Assembly (NCBI GenBank): GCA_949752795.1
Contig: OX457070.1
Span: forward strand, 36,237,185 to 36,301,184
Reading direction: 5' to 3'
Length of the DNA: 64,000 nt
Source: Hyperoodon ampullatus
Taxonomy: Eukaryota > Chordata > Mammalia > Artiodactyla > Ziphiidae
Position numbers and translations under genes: made by a program. The notes beneath the pieces were generated by a model. That model made no database searches, was not told the DNA's origin, and worked only from the letters and a program-made list of their open reading frames with translations. Of this stretch, positions 47,805-60,214 are shown piece after piece. Each line of letters opens with the position of its first letter. Within the stretch, counting starts at the first letter, position 1.

Positions 47805-49990
47805 TAAAGAGAGAATTGTTCTCCTATTAAGCCATTCAACAAACATTTAACATATTCAACACATAACTTTCCTTTCAACATAGTCTCAAGTGTTCTGACA
47901 AGTCTAGTTTATTCTAATGATTTGGTTGAAATAATCAACAAATGCCACAAGACAATTCAGACTGCCAGGATCTGAAAGGTAAATAACTCCAGGAAAAAAA
48001 GGTATTCAGGGAAATAATAACAAACTGCTCCTCCTCTAGCTACAAACTGTCTGAGGATATACTATATGTAAGTAGCTCTTTTGTTTAAAGTTTGCAAAAA
48101 GCAACTTGGAAAGATGATAAACTATAAATATCTTCATTGCTGTCGTCCTTATGATCTCAATAACATGGTAATATAGCTAGGCCCCACAAGATTCAGGAGA
48201 TGAGGAGTTTCTACCCTTGATTCTGATGTTCTTATATAACTTAAGAAATATCTTCTCATTACCTCCGTTTCTTAGTAATGAAATATCAACTACTGTCAAC
48301 CAAATTTCAAAGGAAAGACAAGAAGAGGAGTTAACAAAGCTTCTGTGTATTGCTCAGAGCTTCTCCAAAATAATTTTTATTTAAAAACAAGTCTGTCTTA
48401 AGGCAAAGAAGAATATTCTTTAAGCATTGAATTATTTTAAACTAAAGTAGCATATTAATCAGAACAATGTTTTATCATGTCATTGAGCATAAGATTGTTA
48501 TTATAAGACACTGTATTTCAATAGTTGCTAGTTGACACAATGCTGATAAAAATCAACCATTATACCCAATTTATGTAAGACCACAGACACATGCTACAGA
48601 AAAATGAGTCATTAAATTCATGATATAAAACATTAGTAACTATAGTATAAAGAAAATAGTATCACAAAAAATTTTTTAGAGGGAAATCAGGTATTAAAAG
48701 ACAAAAAAAATGGGTAGGATAATATTCACAGAGAATTGTGAAAATCTTATTTTCTGGAGAGCTTAGGGGTATTAAAGTACTAGCATACAGTTTTGTATGC
48801 TCAAACTGGTAACTTTCCACAACGGAGCTGAAGTACACAGGTAAATTTTGTTTCTCTAATCAGTTATGTATCTCTCTTATAATGTCAGCAATTCCATTTT
48901 AACAGAATATAATTCATGAAAATATTCCACTTGCTCTTCTGTCAGTACAAATGCACCTATGTCCAATTACATAACGCAAAGTTCCAATTCTATACAAAGA
49001 AATAATTTAACTTAGATGTTTAAGAGTCTGTTATTTGTAATTCACTTCGTGGTTGTCTTTAAGCAAAAATTTATGTAGGCGCTTTCAACATATTAACTAA
49101 GTCTTTTAAGGTGGCTGATGTGGCAGAAAAACTAGAATGCCAAAAATCCATTCCATTATAAGACAAAGGAAGCTTTATTTACATATTACTGAGAGAACAG
49201 AAAAGAGAGAAAAGTGAAAGCAACAAACTGAAAAATCTTAAAACAAATACTTTTCTATTAAAAGTCTCCAGTGTCATTAGACTCCTACTGTAAAATAATT
49301 ACCAAGTCTCTGTTCTAATGTCTTTCATCAGGGGAAAAAAGGCCTCATGCAGATTCATAACATCTTGTATGTGGCAGTATCTTTTACTGCTGAATTTCTA
49401 TGAATAAACATGTAAAAAATTGCTCAAATATACTGCTGGTTTTAAATATCTCTGGTGTAGTATTAGGCGTTTGTTTTGATAGCTGACTGTCTTATCAGCT
49501 TCCTCCCTCCAGCTGGCAAAAAAACAGAATTGAAAGCAACTCTCTGGTTGTCTTTCTCTCTTACTCATCTATGTGAAAGGCATTTGAAGGTAGCTAGCAG
49601 GAAGTAAGAAGAATAAACTAAATGGCTCTAGCAATTTAGAAGACAGACTGCAGTATACTACTGTGACCCAATAATAACTACAAAAATTATATGCCATCAA
49701 ATTCATTTGGTATAAAGTTCAGACAATTTTTTAGTTTATAGAAACTAGAATGTGCAAGGCTGTGGTATTTTTCTTAACTCCCAGAAGTCACCTTTTAGTC
49801 AACTTATACTCATCTCCACGGACAGATAGTTGTTGGAGATACAGTAATCATCCACTAAAATACTTTCTATTCCAGTATCAACTTTAAATGGAAACGTCTA
49901 TTACAATGCAAAAAAATATTATGTTCTGTTCTACTTCCTTAAGTTTTAAGGCTTCTTGATGAAATGCACACATTAATTTAAACCTCTAAC
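47805..49990. other. Intron, single copy
   Basis: About 2.2 kb with no recognised repeats or coding signal. Confidence 0.55.
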
Positions 49991-50004
49991 AAATTTAAAC
50001 TTTT

Positions 50005-50213
50005 TTTTTTTTTTTTTTTTTGCGGTATGCGGGCCTCTCACTGTTGTGGCCTCTCCCATTGCGGAGCACAGGCTCCGGACGCACAGGCTCAGCGGCCATG
50101 GCTCACGGGCCTAGCCACTCCGCGGCATGTGGGATCTTCCCGGACCGGGGCACGAACCCATGTCCCCTGCATCGGCAGGCGGACTCTCAACCACTGTGCC
50201 ACCAGGGAAGCCC
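50005..50213 (-). mobile_element. CHR-type SINE, cetacean subfamily
   Basis: Minus-orientation copy with a poly-T run at its left end and CCACCAGGGAAGCCC at its right. Target duplication TAAACTTTT at 49996-50004 and 50214-50222. Confidence 0.95.
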
Positions 50214-50224
50214 TAAACTTTTAA

Positions 50225-50935
50225 ATATTACTCAAAAATGTTATTTGGGGCTATAAGCTAGTGCCTTCCATTCACTGTCTACAAAAAGCATAATAGATTA
50301 AAGAAAATAAGACAAAAGGGTAACTACTATCTAAAGTTACATAGTAATAAAATGGGTTATCCACATGAGAAAGGTTTTCTTGATTGAATCACGTCACTCA
50401 CCTATTTTTCAAAAATTGTGAAAACACCCAGTAGTACTTAAATTGTTCTGGGCAAAGATTTCATTGAAAATCTGGTTGCTGTTTGTTTGTTTTTTAAGGA
50501 ACTTCATACACAAACTCTTACTACATTTTAAAGAAATCTCAATCTTCTGAAGTCCATCCGTGTAAGAACCCCTAAGGGTCCCAAGATTCATGGTTAAGAG
50601 CCTTCAATGTGTATGACAGAAAGCTGGCTATGGCATCTATCACCAGTGCAGGCTACTGCCTGTCTACTGAGGGAAAGATGATTTCACAGATCCAGATAGT
50701 AGGGTAAGTGACTCCATATTTCAATATACATCCTGTTTGAAACCTTCTGCTTTTAAAGACGTGTTCTTTGGTCAAGCATTATCAATTCCAAACCTGGTAT
50801 TCATGAGTTTCCACACCTGTTTTTTAACCTAATCAATTAATTAATTCCCTTGTCCCCCAAGTATTCCTTTTATTATTATTCCTAATAATAAAAAAAGTTT
50901 ATTATTTTCTGCTCATTTGTAAAGTCTCTCTGCCA
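50225..50935. other. Intron, nothing recognised
   Basis: AT-rich DNA. The small minus-strand frame at 50409-50591 has no domain. Confidence 0.55.
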
Positions 50936-50939
50936 TTTA

Positions 50940-51180
50940 TTATTAGCATGTATTGAATTCTTACTATATACCAAGCATTATGCAAGATTCTTTTTATGTC
51001 TTTAATATCTTTAATCTCAACTATCATTTTGTAAGATATCTCAGTTTTACAGATGAGAAAACAGAGGTTCTGAAAGGATAGATAAGTATAAAGTCCAAAT
51101 TTACACTGCTAATAAGTATGATTCAAATCCAGGTCTAACTGAGCCCTTGAGCCTTTGGCCTTGCTTTTCCCACTCTCTAA
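50940..51180 (+). mobile_element. MIR SINE
   Basis: TATACCAAGCATTATGCAAG, TTTACAGATGAGAAAACAGA and GATTCAAATCCAGGTCTAAC appear in canonical order. Confidence 0.9.
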
Positions 51181-51589
51181 TGCTTCCCCAACTTTTCCTC
51201 TCAATTACCCTTAACAGTAAAGGAGCAGAATGCATACCTCTGAGGACCTGGGAAGTATAACCAAAAGCAGCTCAATCAAAACGTGACATTTCTTTGATTC
51301 ATGTTTCATCTTTAAAATTCATATTACTTTTGCCTCTTTCTAAAATGATCCTGTGAATATTTCATTAAAAACAATACCTTTAAGTACATATTAGAGAAGA
51401 AAAGTTAACAATATAGAAAGATAGAAACTGCCACATATCTCTAGGGATAAACACAGGTAAGTTTGAAAAGCCGCTCCTAAAACTTTCTTGATAATTTCAG
51501 TCCATATTAACCCATCTATCTCTAATTTCTGTTATACTTTTCAACTATCACTATACATTAAACATAACACATATCACTATTCTTGTTTC

Positions 51590-51735
51590 ATGTGTGTATC
51601 TCTCAAACCAGATTGTAGTGTCTGAGTAGAGATGTTCTCGTGCATCCTCTGTAGTACTTTATTAGTACAGCTAAGCTCTAAACCCAGTGCCTAGGACAGT
51701 AAATGTTTGATGAGTGAATGAGTAAATAAATGGTA
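51590..51735 (+). mobile_element. L2 3' end
   Basis: CTAAACCCAGTGCCTAGGAC followed by AGTAAATGTTTGATGAGTGA is the characteristic L2 3' terminus. Confidence 0.8.
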
Positions 51736-51895
51736 AAATGCATGGGCTTCAGAGTCTGAAGACTTGAGTTTGAGACCCGGCTAAGTGGTTTTCTGTGTGC
51801 TTTGGGGCTGGTCACTTAACCTCACTGAGATAAATAAATTATAATAATGTCCACTTTAGAGAGGTTTCGTAAGGATTAAATGAGGTATTTAATTT
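51736..51895 (+). mobile_element. MIR SINE fragment
   Basis: TTGAGTTTGAGACCCGGCTA, GGGGCTGGTCACTTAACCTC and GTAAGGATTAAATGAGGTAT are in MIR order, immediately after the L2 end. Confidence 0.85.
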
Positions 51896-51899
51896 GATA

Positions 51900-53025
51900 A
51901 CTTCCTCTATTCTTTAATAAAACTTTTCAAATATTATTTATGATTTATAAAGTTATTAATTGATCAGTTGATATAGTTTAATTTTATTTTAAGAGGCAGG
52001 TAAAGCAAGATCTTAAAATGAATGTAACACATTGGCCTAGCTAAGTAACTTTAGAAAGAAAACTGTAATAAATTCCAGTGAAGTATAACATCTGTTTAAT
52101 ATAACATCTGTTTAATTGATCTAAGTATGAGGGCTAAGTATGAGGGCACAAAATTATTTTCATAATGGAATACATTTCACAATGTATAAAGTACTGTCTT
52201 ATACACTCATCCACCCCACTCCATTTTCCAAATTTTTAATTTGCTGAAAAAGTACATAAGCAGGTGACCCCAATGTTCCTAAAGCCACCTCCCTTCTGCA
52301 TCAGAATTCTACTTCAGTAGGCCCAAGTTAGGGCCCAGGTATATGCATGGATGATTTAAGGCAGCAAATATTGGCTTAAACTAACAACATCAACAGTTCC
52401 TTCCTTTACCACTATTACCCACAATGTGAAGCATGTAAATCTGTAGATTCACCACAACTATACAGTGAATTTTTTAGTTTCTTAATTATCATATAATAGT
52501 TGTAAATTACTACAACCCTAGAAAAATCAACCACTCTTTTTAAAATGAAATACTCAAGAAAGTAATCTGTTGAACTATATGCTGTTCACAAACTAACCAT
52601 GATATCTCTTGCCTCTGCTCAAGTTAATCCAGCCACCGAAAGCACTCTCCAAAATCCCTGCAGCTGACTATCAGAAGTACTTAATTTCTTATCTAAAATC
52701 TCTTATTTGGATTTTAGGAAGGCAGTACAGTGTGTATGCCTACACTACAGTGCCCAGATAATAGCACATTCCCAGTGAGGTCTGAGGCAGCACCCCATAA
52801 TCAAACATATTAATATATGTGCAGCAAAATGAATTTTCACACTAAGTGGAATAAATACTACAAATAGCCTCACTTCAGGACAGGTTTTGCCACCAAATGA
52901 GTTTGAACCAAATTTCCAAAAAATAATAAACACTTTAAAAAAGTCTTTAGGCAGTAGAGATTTTGGATTTTGAGATTACAAAAAAAGGACTGTAAAAATT
53001 TTATCTTTTAAAAAAATACAAATGA
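51900..53025. other. Intron with small duplications and a possible old repeat
   Basis: Contains paired tandem duplications at 52085-52146 and a weak MER5/MER58-like stretch at about 52260-52380 (CTGCATCAGAATTCTACTTC). Otherwise nothing recognised. Confidence 0.45.
52085..52146. repeat. Two adjacent tandem duplications (16 bp x2, 13 bp x2)
   Basis: ATAACATCTGTTTAAT is repeated exactly (52085-52100, 52101-52116). After 4 bases, CTAAGTATGAGGG is repeated exactly (52121-52133, 52134-52146). Confidence 0.95.
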
Positions 53026-53556
53026 ATGTATATGCAAAACAAACAGGCTGACAGATATAGAAAACAAGAGCCGTTACCACTGGGGAAAGGGAAAGGGAAG
53101 GGGCAAATTAGGGGTATGGGATTAAAGGATACAAACTACTATGTATAAAATAGATAAGCAACAAGGATATAAGCACAGGGAACTATAGCCTTATCGTGTA
53201 AAAACCTTTTTCTTTTTTAACATCTTTATTGGAGTATAATTGCTTTACAATGCTGTATTAGTTTCTGCTGTATAACAAAGTGAATCAGCTATATGTATAC
53301 ATATATCCCCATATCCCCTCCCTCCTGCGTCTCCCTCCCACCCTCCGCAACCCATCCCTCTAGGTGGTCACAAAGCGCGGAGCTATCCTCCCCGTGCGAT
53401 GCAGCTGCTTCCCACTAGCTATCTATTTTACATTTGGTAGTGTATATATGTCAATGCCACTCTCTCACTTCATTCCAGTTAACCCTTCCCCCTCCCTGTG
53501 TCCTCAAGTCCATTCTCTACGTCTGCGTCTTTATTCATGTCCTGTCCCTAGGCTCG

Positions 53557-56500
53557 TCAGAACCATTTTTTTTTTAAGATTCCAAATATATGTGTTAGCA
53601 TACGGTATTTGTTTTTCGCTTTCTGACTTACTTTACTCTGTATGACAGACTCTAGGTCCATCCACCTCACTACAAATAACTCAATTTCGTTTCTTCTTAT
53701 GGCTGAGTAATATCCCACTGTATATATGTGCCACACCTTCCTTATCCATTCATCTGCCAATGGACACTTAAGTTGCTTCCATGTCCTGGCTATTGTAAAT
53801 AGTGCTGCAATGAACATTGTGGTACATGGCTCTTTTTGAATTATGGTTTCCTCAGGGTATATGCCCAGTAGTGGGAATTCTGGCTCATATGGTAGTTCTA
53901 TTTTTAGTTTTTTAAGGAACCTCCATACTGTTCTCCATAATGGTTGTATCAATTTACGTTCCCACCAACAGTACAGGAGGGTTCCCTTTTCTCCACACCC
54001 TCTCCAGCATTTATTGTTTGTAGATTTTTTGTTTATGGCCATTCTAACAGGTGTGAGGTGAACCTCACTGTAGTTTTGATTTACATTTCTCTAATGATTA
54101 CTGATGTTGAGCATCCTTTCATGTGTTTGTTGGCCATCTGTATATCTTCTATGGAGAAATGTCTATTCAGATCTTCTGCCCATTTTTGGATTGGGTTGTT
54201 TGTTTTTTTGATATTGAGCTGCATGAGCTGCTTGTATATTTTGGAGATTAATCCTTTGTCAGTTGCTTCATTTGCAAATATTTTCTCCCATTCTGAGGGT
54301 TGTCTTTTTGTCTTGTTTATGGTTTCCTTTGTTGTGCAAAAGTTTTTAAGTTTCATTAGGTCCCTCTTGTTTATTTTTGTTTTTATTTCCATTTCTCTAG
54401 GAAGTGGGTCAAAAAGGATCTTGCTGTGATTTATGTCATAGAGTGTTCTGCCTATGTTTTCCTCTAAGAGTTTGATAGTGTCTGGCCTTATACTTAGGTC
54501 TCTCCATTGTATACCCTTGCCTCCTTTATCAAAAATAAGGTGACCATATGCGCTTTGGTTTATCTCTGGGCTTTCTATCCTGTTCCATTGATCTATATTT
54601 CTGTTTTTGTGCCAGTACCATACTGTCTTGATTACTGTAGCTTTGTAGTATAGTCTGAAGTCTGGGAGCCTGATTCCTCCAGCTCCATTTTTCTTTCTCA
54701 AGATTGCTTTGGCTATTCGGGGTCTTTTGTGTTTCCATACAAATTGTGAATTTTTTTGTTCTAGTTCTGTGAAAAATGCCATTGATAGTTTGATAGGGAC
54801 TGCACTGAATCTGTAGATTGCTTTGGGTAGTATAGTCATTTTCACAATGCTGATTCTTCCAGTCCAAGAACATAGTATATCTCTCCATCTGTTTGTATCA
54901 TCTTTAATTTCTTTCATCAGTGTCTTATACTTTTCTGCATACAGGCCTTTTGTCTCCCTAGGTAGGTTTATTCCTAAGTATTTTATTCTTTTTGTTACAA
55001 TGGTAAATAGAAGTGTTTCCTTAATTTCTCCTTCAGATTTTTCATCATTAGTGTATAGGAATGCAAGAGACTTCTGTACATTAATTTTGTATCCTGCTAC
55101 TTTACCAAATTCATTGATTAGCTCTAGTAGTTTTCTAGTAGCATCTTTAGGATTCTGTATGTATAGTCTCATGGCATCCGCAAACAGTGACAGCTTTACT
55201 TCTTTTTTTCTGATTTGGATTCCTTTCATTTCTTCTTCTTCTCTGATTGCTGTGGCTAAAACTTCCAAAACTATGTTCAATAATAGTGGTGAGAGTGGGC
55301 ATCCTTGTCTTGCTCCTGATTTTAGAGGAAATGGTTTCAGTTTTTCACCAGTGAGAACAATGTTGGCTGTGGGTTTGTGATATACGGCCTTTATTAAGTT
55401 GAGGTAAGTTCCCTCTGTGTCTATTTTCTGGTGAGTTTTTATCATAAGTGGGTGTTGAATTTTGTCAAAAGCTTTTCCTGCATCTACTGAGATTATCATA
55501 TGGTTTTTATCCTTCTGTTTGTTAATATGGTATATCACGTTGATTGATTTGCATATATTGAAGAATCCTTGCATTCCTGGGATAAACCCCACTTGATCAT
55601 GGTGTATGATCCTTTTAGTGTGTTGTTGGATTCTGTTTGCTAGTATTTTGTTGAGGATTTTTGCATCTATGTTCATCAGTGATATTGGCCTGTAGTTTTC
55701 TTTTTTTGTGACATCTTGTCTGGTTTTGGTATCAGGGTGATGGTGGCCTCCTAGAATGAGTTTGGGCGTGTTCCTCCCTCTGCTATATTTTGGAAGAGTT
55801 TGAGCAGGATAGGTGTTAGCTCTTCTCTAAATGTTTGACAGAATTTGCCTGTGAAGCCATCTGGTCCTGGGATTTTGTTTGAAGATTTCTGATCACAGTT
55901 TCAACTTCAGTGCTTGTGATTGGTCTGTTTATATTTTTTATTTCTTCCTGGTTCAGTCTTGGAAGGTTGTGCTTTTCTAAGAATTTGTCCATTTCTTCCA
56001 GGTTGTCCATTTTATTGGCAAATAGTTACTTGTCATAATCTCTCACGATTCTTTGTATTCCTGCAGTGTCAGTTGTTATTTCTCCTTTTTCATTTCTAAT
56101 TCTGTTGATTTGAGTCTTCTCCCTTCTTGATGAGTTTGGCTAGTGGCTTATCAATTTTGTTTATCTTTCCAAAGAACTAGCTTTTAGTTTTATTGATCTT
56201 TGCTATCGTTTCCTTCATTTCTTTTTCATTTATTTCTGATCTGATCTTTATGATTTCCTTCCTTCTGCTAAGTTTGGGGTTTTTTTGTTCTTCTTTCTCT
56301 AACTGCTTTAGGCGTAAGGTTAGGGTCTTTATTTGAGATGTTTCTTGTTTCTTGAGGTAGGACTGTATTGCTATAAACTTCCTTCTTAGAACTGCTTTTG
56401 CTGCAACCCATAGGTTTTATGTCGTCGTGTCTTCATTTTCAATTGTTTCTAGGTATTTTTTGATTTCCTCTTTGATTTCTTCATTGCTCTCTTGGCTATT

Positions 56501-57265
56501 TAGTAGCGTATTGCTTAGCTTTCATGTGTTTGTATTTTTTACATTTTTTTCCCCTGTAATTGACATCTAGTCACATAGCATTGTCACCGGAAAAGATATT
56601 TGATACGATTTCGATTTTCTTAAATTTACCAAGGCTTGATTTGTGACCTAAGATATGATCTATCCTGGAGAATATTCCATGAGTACTTGAGAAGAAAATG
56701 TATTCTGTTGTTTTTGGATGGAATATCCTATAAATATCAATTAGTTCATCTTGTTTAATGTGTCATTTAAAGCTTGTGTTTCCTTATTTATTTTCATTTT
56801 GGATGATCTGTCCATTGGTGAAAGTGGGGTGTTAAAGTCCCCTACTATGATTGTGTTACTGTCGATTTCCCCTTTTATGGCCGTTAGTATTTGCCTTAAG
56901 TATTGAGGTGTGCCTATGTTGGGTGCATAAATATTTACAATTGTTATATCTTCTTGGATCGATCCCTTGATCATTATGTAGTGTCTTTCTTTGTCTCTTG
57001 TAATAGTCTTTATTTTAAAGTCTATTTTGTCTGATATGAGAATTGTTCCTCCAGCTTTCTTTTGATTTCCATTTGCATGGAATATCTTTTTCCATCCCCT
57101 TACTTTCAGTCTGTATGTGTCCCTAGGTCTGAAGTCGGTCTCTTTTAGACAGCATATATATGGGTCTTATTTTTGTATCCAGTCAGCCAGTCTATGTCTT
57201 TTTGCTGGAGCATTTCATCCATTTACATTTAAGGTAATTATCGATATGTGTGTTCCTATTACCAT
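53557..57265 (-). pseudogene. L1 ORF2 (endonuclease/reverse transcriptase), broken
   Basis: L1 ORF2p nicks target DNA with an N-terminal AP-like endonuclease and copies L1 RNA with a reverse transcriptase. Start: ATG at 57265, followed by the typical ITLNVNGLNAPAKRHRLADW, then an early in-frame stop. The endonuclease piece (56974-56741) retains VNIYAPN and VGDFNTPLSPMDRSSK. The 531-codon piece (55676-54081) covers most of the RT fingers, palm and thumb, including [13 protein letters not shown]. Its catalytic FADD motif reads FADA (GAC to GCC at 55175-55173). The last piece (54042-53557) holds the zinc-knuckle-like region [19 protein letters not shown], in which the usual His and last Cys are Tyr and Arg. 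Frames change at about 56000-56700, 55700 and 54060. It is not functional. Confidence 0.95.
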
Positions 57266-57323
57266 TTTCTCAATTGTTTTGAGTTTGTTTATGTAGGTGT
57301 TTTCCTTCTCTTGTGTTTCCTGC

Positions 57324-58216
57324 CTAGAGAAATTCCTTTAGCATTTGTTGTAAAGCTGGTTTGGTGGTGCTGAATTCTCTTAACTTTTGCTTGTCTGTAA
57401 AGGTTTTAATTTCTCCAGTCAAACCTGAATGAGATCCTTGCTGGGTAGAGTAATCTTGTTTGTAGGTTTTTCCCTTTCATCACTTTAAATATGTCCTGCC
57501 ACTCCCTTCTGGCTTGCAGAGTTTCTGCTGAAAGATCAGTTAACCTTATGGGGAATCCCTTGTATGTTATTTGTTGCTTTTCCCTTGCTGCTTTTAATAT
57601 TTTTTCTTTGTATTTAATTTTTGACAGTTTGATTAATATGTCTTGACGTGTTTCTCCTTGGATTTATCCTGTATGGGACTCTCTGTGCTTCCTGGACTTC
57701 ATTGACTATTTCCTTTCCCATGTTAAGGGAAATTTTTAACTATAATCTCTTCAAATATTTTCTCAGTCCCTTTCTTTTTCTCTTCTTCTTCTGGGACCCC
57801 TATAATTCGAATGTTGGTGCGTTTAATGTGTCCCTGACATCTCTGAGACTGTCCTCAATTCTTTTCATTCTTTTTTATTCTGCTCTGTGGTAGTTATTTC
57901 CACTATTTTATCTTCCAGGTCAGTTATCCATTCTTCTGCCTCAGTTATTCTGCTATTGATTCCTTCCAGAGAATTTTTAATTTCATTTATTGTGTTATTC
58001 ATCATTGTTTGTTTGCTCTTTAGTTCTTTTAGGTCCTTGTTAAACGTCTGTATTTTCTCCATTTTATTTCCAAGATTTTGGATCATCTTTACTATCATTA
58101 CTCTGAATTCTTTTTCAGGTGGACTGCCTATTTCCCCTTCATTTGTTTAGTGGGTTTTTGTTTGGTGGGTTTTTACCTTGCTCCTTCATCTGCTGTGTAT
58201 TTCTCTGTCTTCTCAT
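57324..58216 (-). pseudogene. L1 ORF1 (RNA-binding chaperone), broken
   Basis: L1 ORF1p is a trimeric RNA-binding protein that coats L1 RNA in the cytoplasm. The start used is the ATG at 58216 (MRRQRNTQQMKEQGKNPPNK), the usual cetartiodactyl L1 ORF1 N-terminus. Then come, in different frames, a coiled coil (58098-57865: FNKDLKELKSKQ and NSRITEAEEWITDLEDKI) and the C-terminal end EIKTFTDKQKLREFSTTKPA with a stop at 57324-57326. The frame is broken at about 58140 by a stop and at 57865 by another. The span is too short for a full ORF1 by about 40 codons. Confidence 0.88.
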
Positions 58217-60214
58217 TTTGCTTAATGTACTGTGTTTGGGGTCCCCGTTTCGCTGGCTGCAGGTTTGTAGTTCCTGTTGTTTTTGGTGTCTGCTCCCAGT
58301 GGTTGGTTCGGGGGGTTGTGTAGGCTTCCTGGTGGGGGGACTGGTGCCTGTGTTTTGGTGGATGAGGGTGGATCTTGTCCTTCTGGTGGTCAGGACCATG
58401 TCCGGTGGTGTGTTTTGGGGTGTCTGTGAACTTATTATGATTTTAGGCAGCCTCTCTGCTAATGGGTGGGGTTGTGTTCCTGTCTTGCTAGTTGTTTGGC
58501 ATAGGGTGTCCAGCACTGTTGCTTGCTGGTCGTTGAGTGGAGCTGGGTCTTAGCATTGAGATGGAGATCTGTGGGTAAGCTTTCACCATTTGGTATTATG
58601 TGGGGCCGGGAGGTCTCTGGTGGACCAATGTCCTGAACTTGGCTCTCCCACCTCAGAGGCTCAGGCCTGACACCAGGCAGGAGCACCAAGACAATGTCAG
58701 TCACATGGCTCAGAAGAAAAGGGAGAAAAAAAGAAAAAAGTAAAAAAATAAAAATTAATTAATTAAAATAATTAAAATTAAAATTTTTTTAATTATTAAA
58801 TAAAAAATTATTAAAATAAAAAAATGAAAAGTTACAAAAAAAGAGAGCAACCAAACCAATATACAAATCCAACAATAACAAGTGCTAAAAACTATACTAA
58901 GACAAACATAAAAATCAGAAAGTCAGTCACACACAGGAAACCCCAAGCCTACAGTTGCTCCCAAAGTCCACTGCCTCAATTTTGCATTGATTTGTTGTCT
59001 ACTCAGGTATTCCACAGGTGCAGGGTACCTCAAATTGATTGTGGGCATTTAATCCACTGCTCCTGAGGCTGCACAGAGAAATTTACCTTTCTCTTCTTTG
59101 TTTGTAAGCTCCTGGGTTCGGCTTTGGTTTTGGCCCCACCTCCGCGTGTAGGTTGCCTTCAGGCTTCTGTTCCCGCCCAGACAGGATGGGATTAAAGCAG
59201 CGGTTGATTAGGGGGCTGTGGGTCACTCATGCCAGGAGGAGGGAGGGGTATGGTAGTTATAATTGGAATGTGGGGTGAGCCTGCGGTGGCAGAGGACAGT
59301 GTGACGTTGCAACAGCCTGAGGTGCACCGTGTATTCTCCCATGGAAGTTCTCCCTGGATCACGGGACCCTGGCAGTGGCGGGCTGCACAGGCTCCCAGGG
59401 GTCAGGGTTGGGGGGATGAGACGTGTGGATAGCGACCTGTGCTTGCACACAGGATTCTTCGTGGCTGCAGCAGCAGCGTTAGCATTTCATGCCTGTCTCT
59501 GGTATCCGAGCTGATAGCCATGGCTCGTGCCCGTCTCTGGAGCTCGTTTAGGCAGTGCTCTGCCTTCTGTGGGCAGACAGGGAAGGAATCCCCTCTCCTC
59601 GCACACCCCTAAACAATGTTCTCTTCCCTCTTAGGCAGGTCCAGACTTTTCTCCGGACTCCCTCCAGCTAGCTGTGGTGCACTAGCCCCCTTCAGGCTGT
59701 GTTCACGCTGCCAACCCCAGTACTCTCTCTGGGATCTGACCTCCGAAGCCCGAGCCTCAGCTCCCAGCCTCCTCCCACCCCGGCGGGTGAGCAGACAAGC
59801 CTCTCAGGCTGGTGAGTGCTGGTTGGCACTGATCCTCTGTGTGGGAATCTCTCCGCTTTGCCCTCTTCACCCCTGTTGCTGCACTCTCCTCCATGGCTCT
59901 GAAGCTTCCCCCCCACCCCCACCCCCATCTCTGCCAGTGAAGGGGCCTCCTAGAGTGTGGAAACCTTTCCTCCTTCACAGCTCCCTCCTCGAGGTGCAGG
60001 TCCCGTCCCTATTCTTTTGTCTGTTTTTTCTTTTTTCTTTTGCCCTACCCAGGTGTGTGAGGGGTTTCTTGCATTTTGGGAAGTCTGAGGTCTTCTGCCA
60101 GCATTCAGTAGGTGTTCTGTAGGAGTTGTTCCACATGTAGATGTACTTTTGATGTATTTGTGGGGAGGAAAGTGATCTCCATGTCTTACTCTTCCACCAT
60201 CTTGAAGGTCCCCC
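58217..60214 (-). promoter_or_regulatory. L1 5' UTR with internal promoter region
   Basis: About 2.0 kb, GC-richer than the rest of the window, as L1 internal promoters are. It contains an A/T-only-like stretch (58730-58850, A-rich on the plus strand) and a C-rich run at 59904-59926. Frames inside it (for example 59616-60122) are chance products of composition. Whether it still drives transcription, including antisense into EHBP1, cannot be told from the sequence. Confidence 0.8.
60194..60204 (-). promoter_or_regulatory. YY1-type site at the L1 5' end
   Basis: CAAGATGGTGG on the minus strand, within the first 21 bases of the L1. A YY1 site at this position sets accurate transcription start in human L1. 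The motif is seen; function is inferred. Confidence 0.6.

Larger units (their letters stand above)
53206..60214 (-). mobile_element. Near-full-length L1 retrotransposon (about 7.0 kb), inactive
   Basis: Complete L1 in minus orientation: 5' UTR (60214 to about 58217), ORF1 (58216-57324), short spacer, ORF2 (57265-53557) and 3' UTR (to about 53221), followed by an A-rich tail. The 5' end begins GGGGACCTTCAAGATGGTGG on the minus strand, a normal full-length L1 start. Target duplication: TCGTGTAAAAAC (53194-53205) and TCATGTAATAAC (60215-60226), 10 of 12 matching. Both ORFs carry stops and frameshifts, so it cannot mobilise itself. Confidence 0.95.

Noticed and set aside
54823..55380. 185-codon plus-strand frame with hydrophobic segments resembling membrane helices
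   Set aside because: It is the antisense shadow of L1 ORF2. The T-rich complement of A-rich L1 coding sequence produces false hydrophobic stretches.
59616..60122. 168-codon plus-strand frame
   Set aside because: It lies antisense to the GC-rich L1 5' UTR, with biased composition and no domain. Stop-poor sequence explains it.
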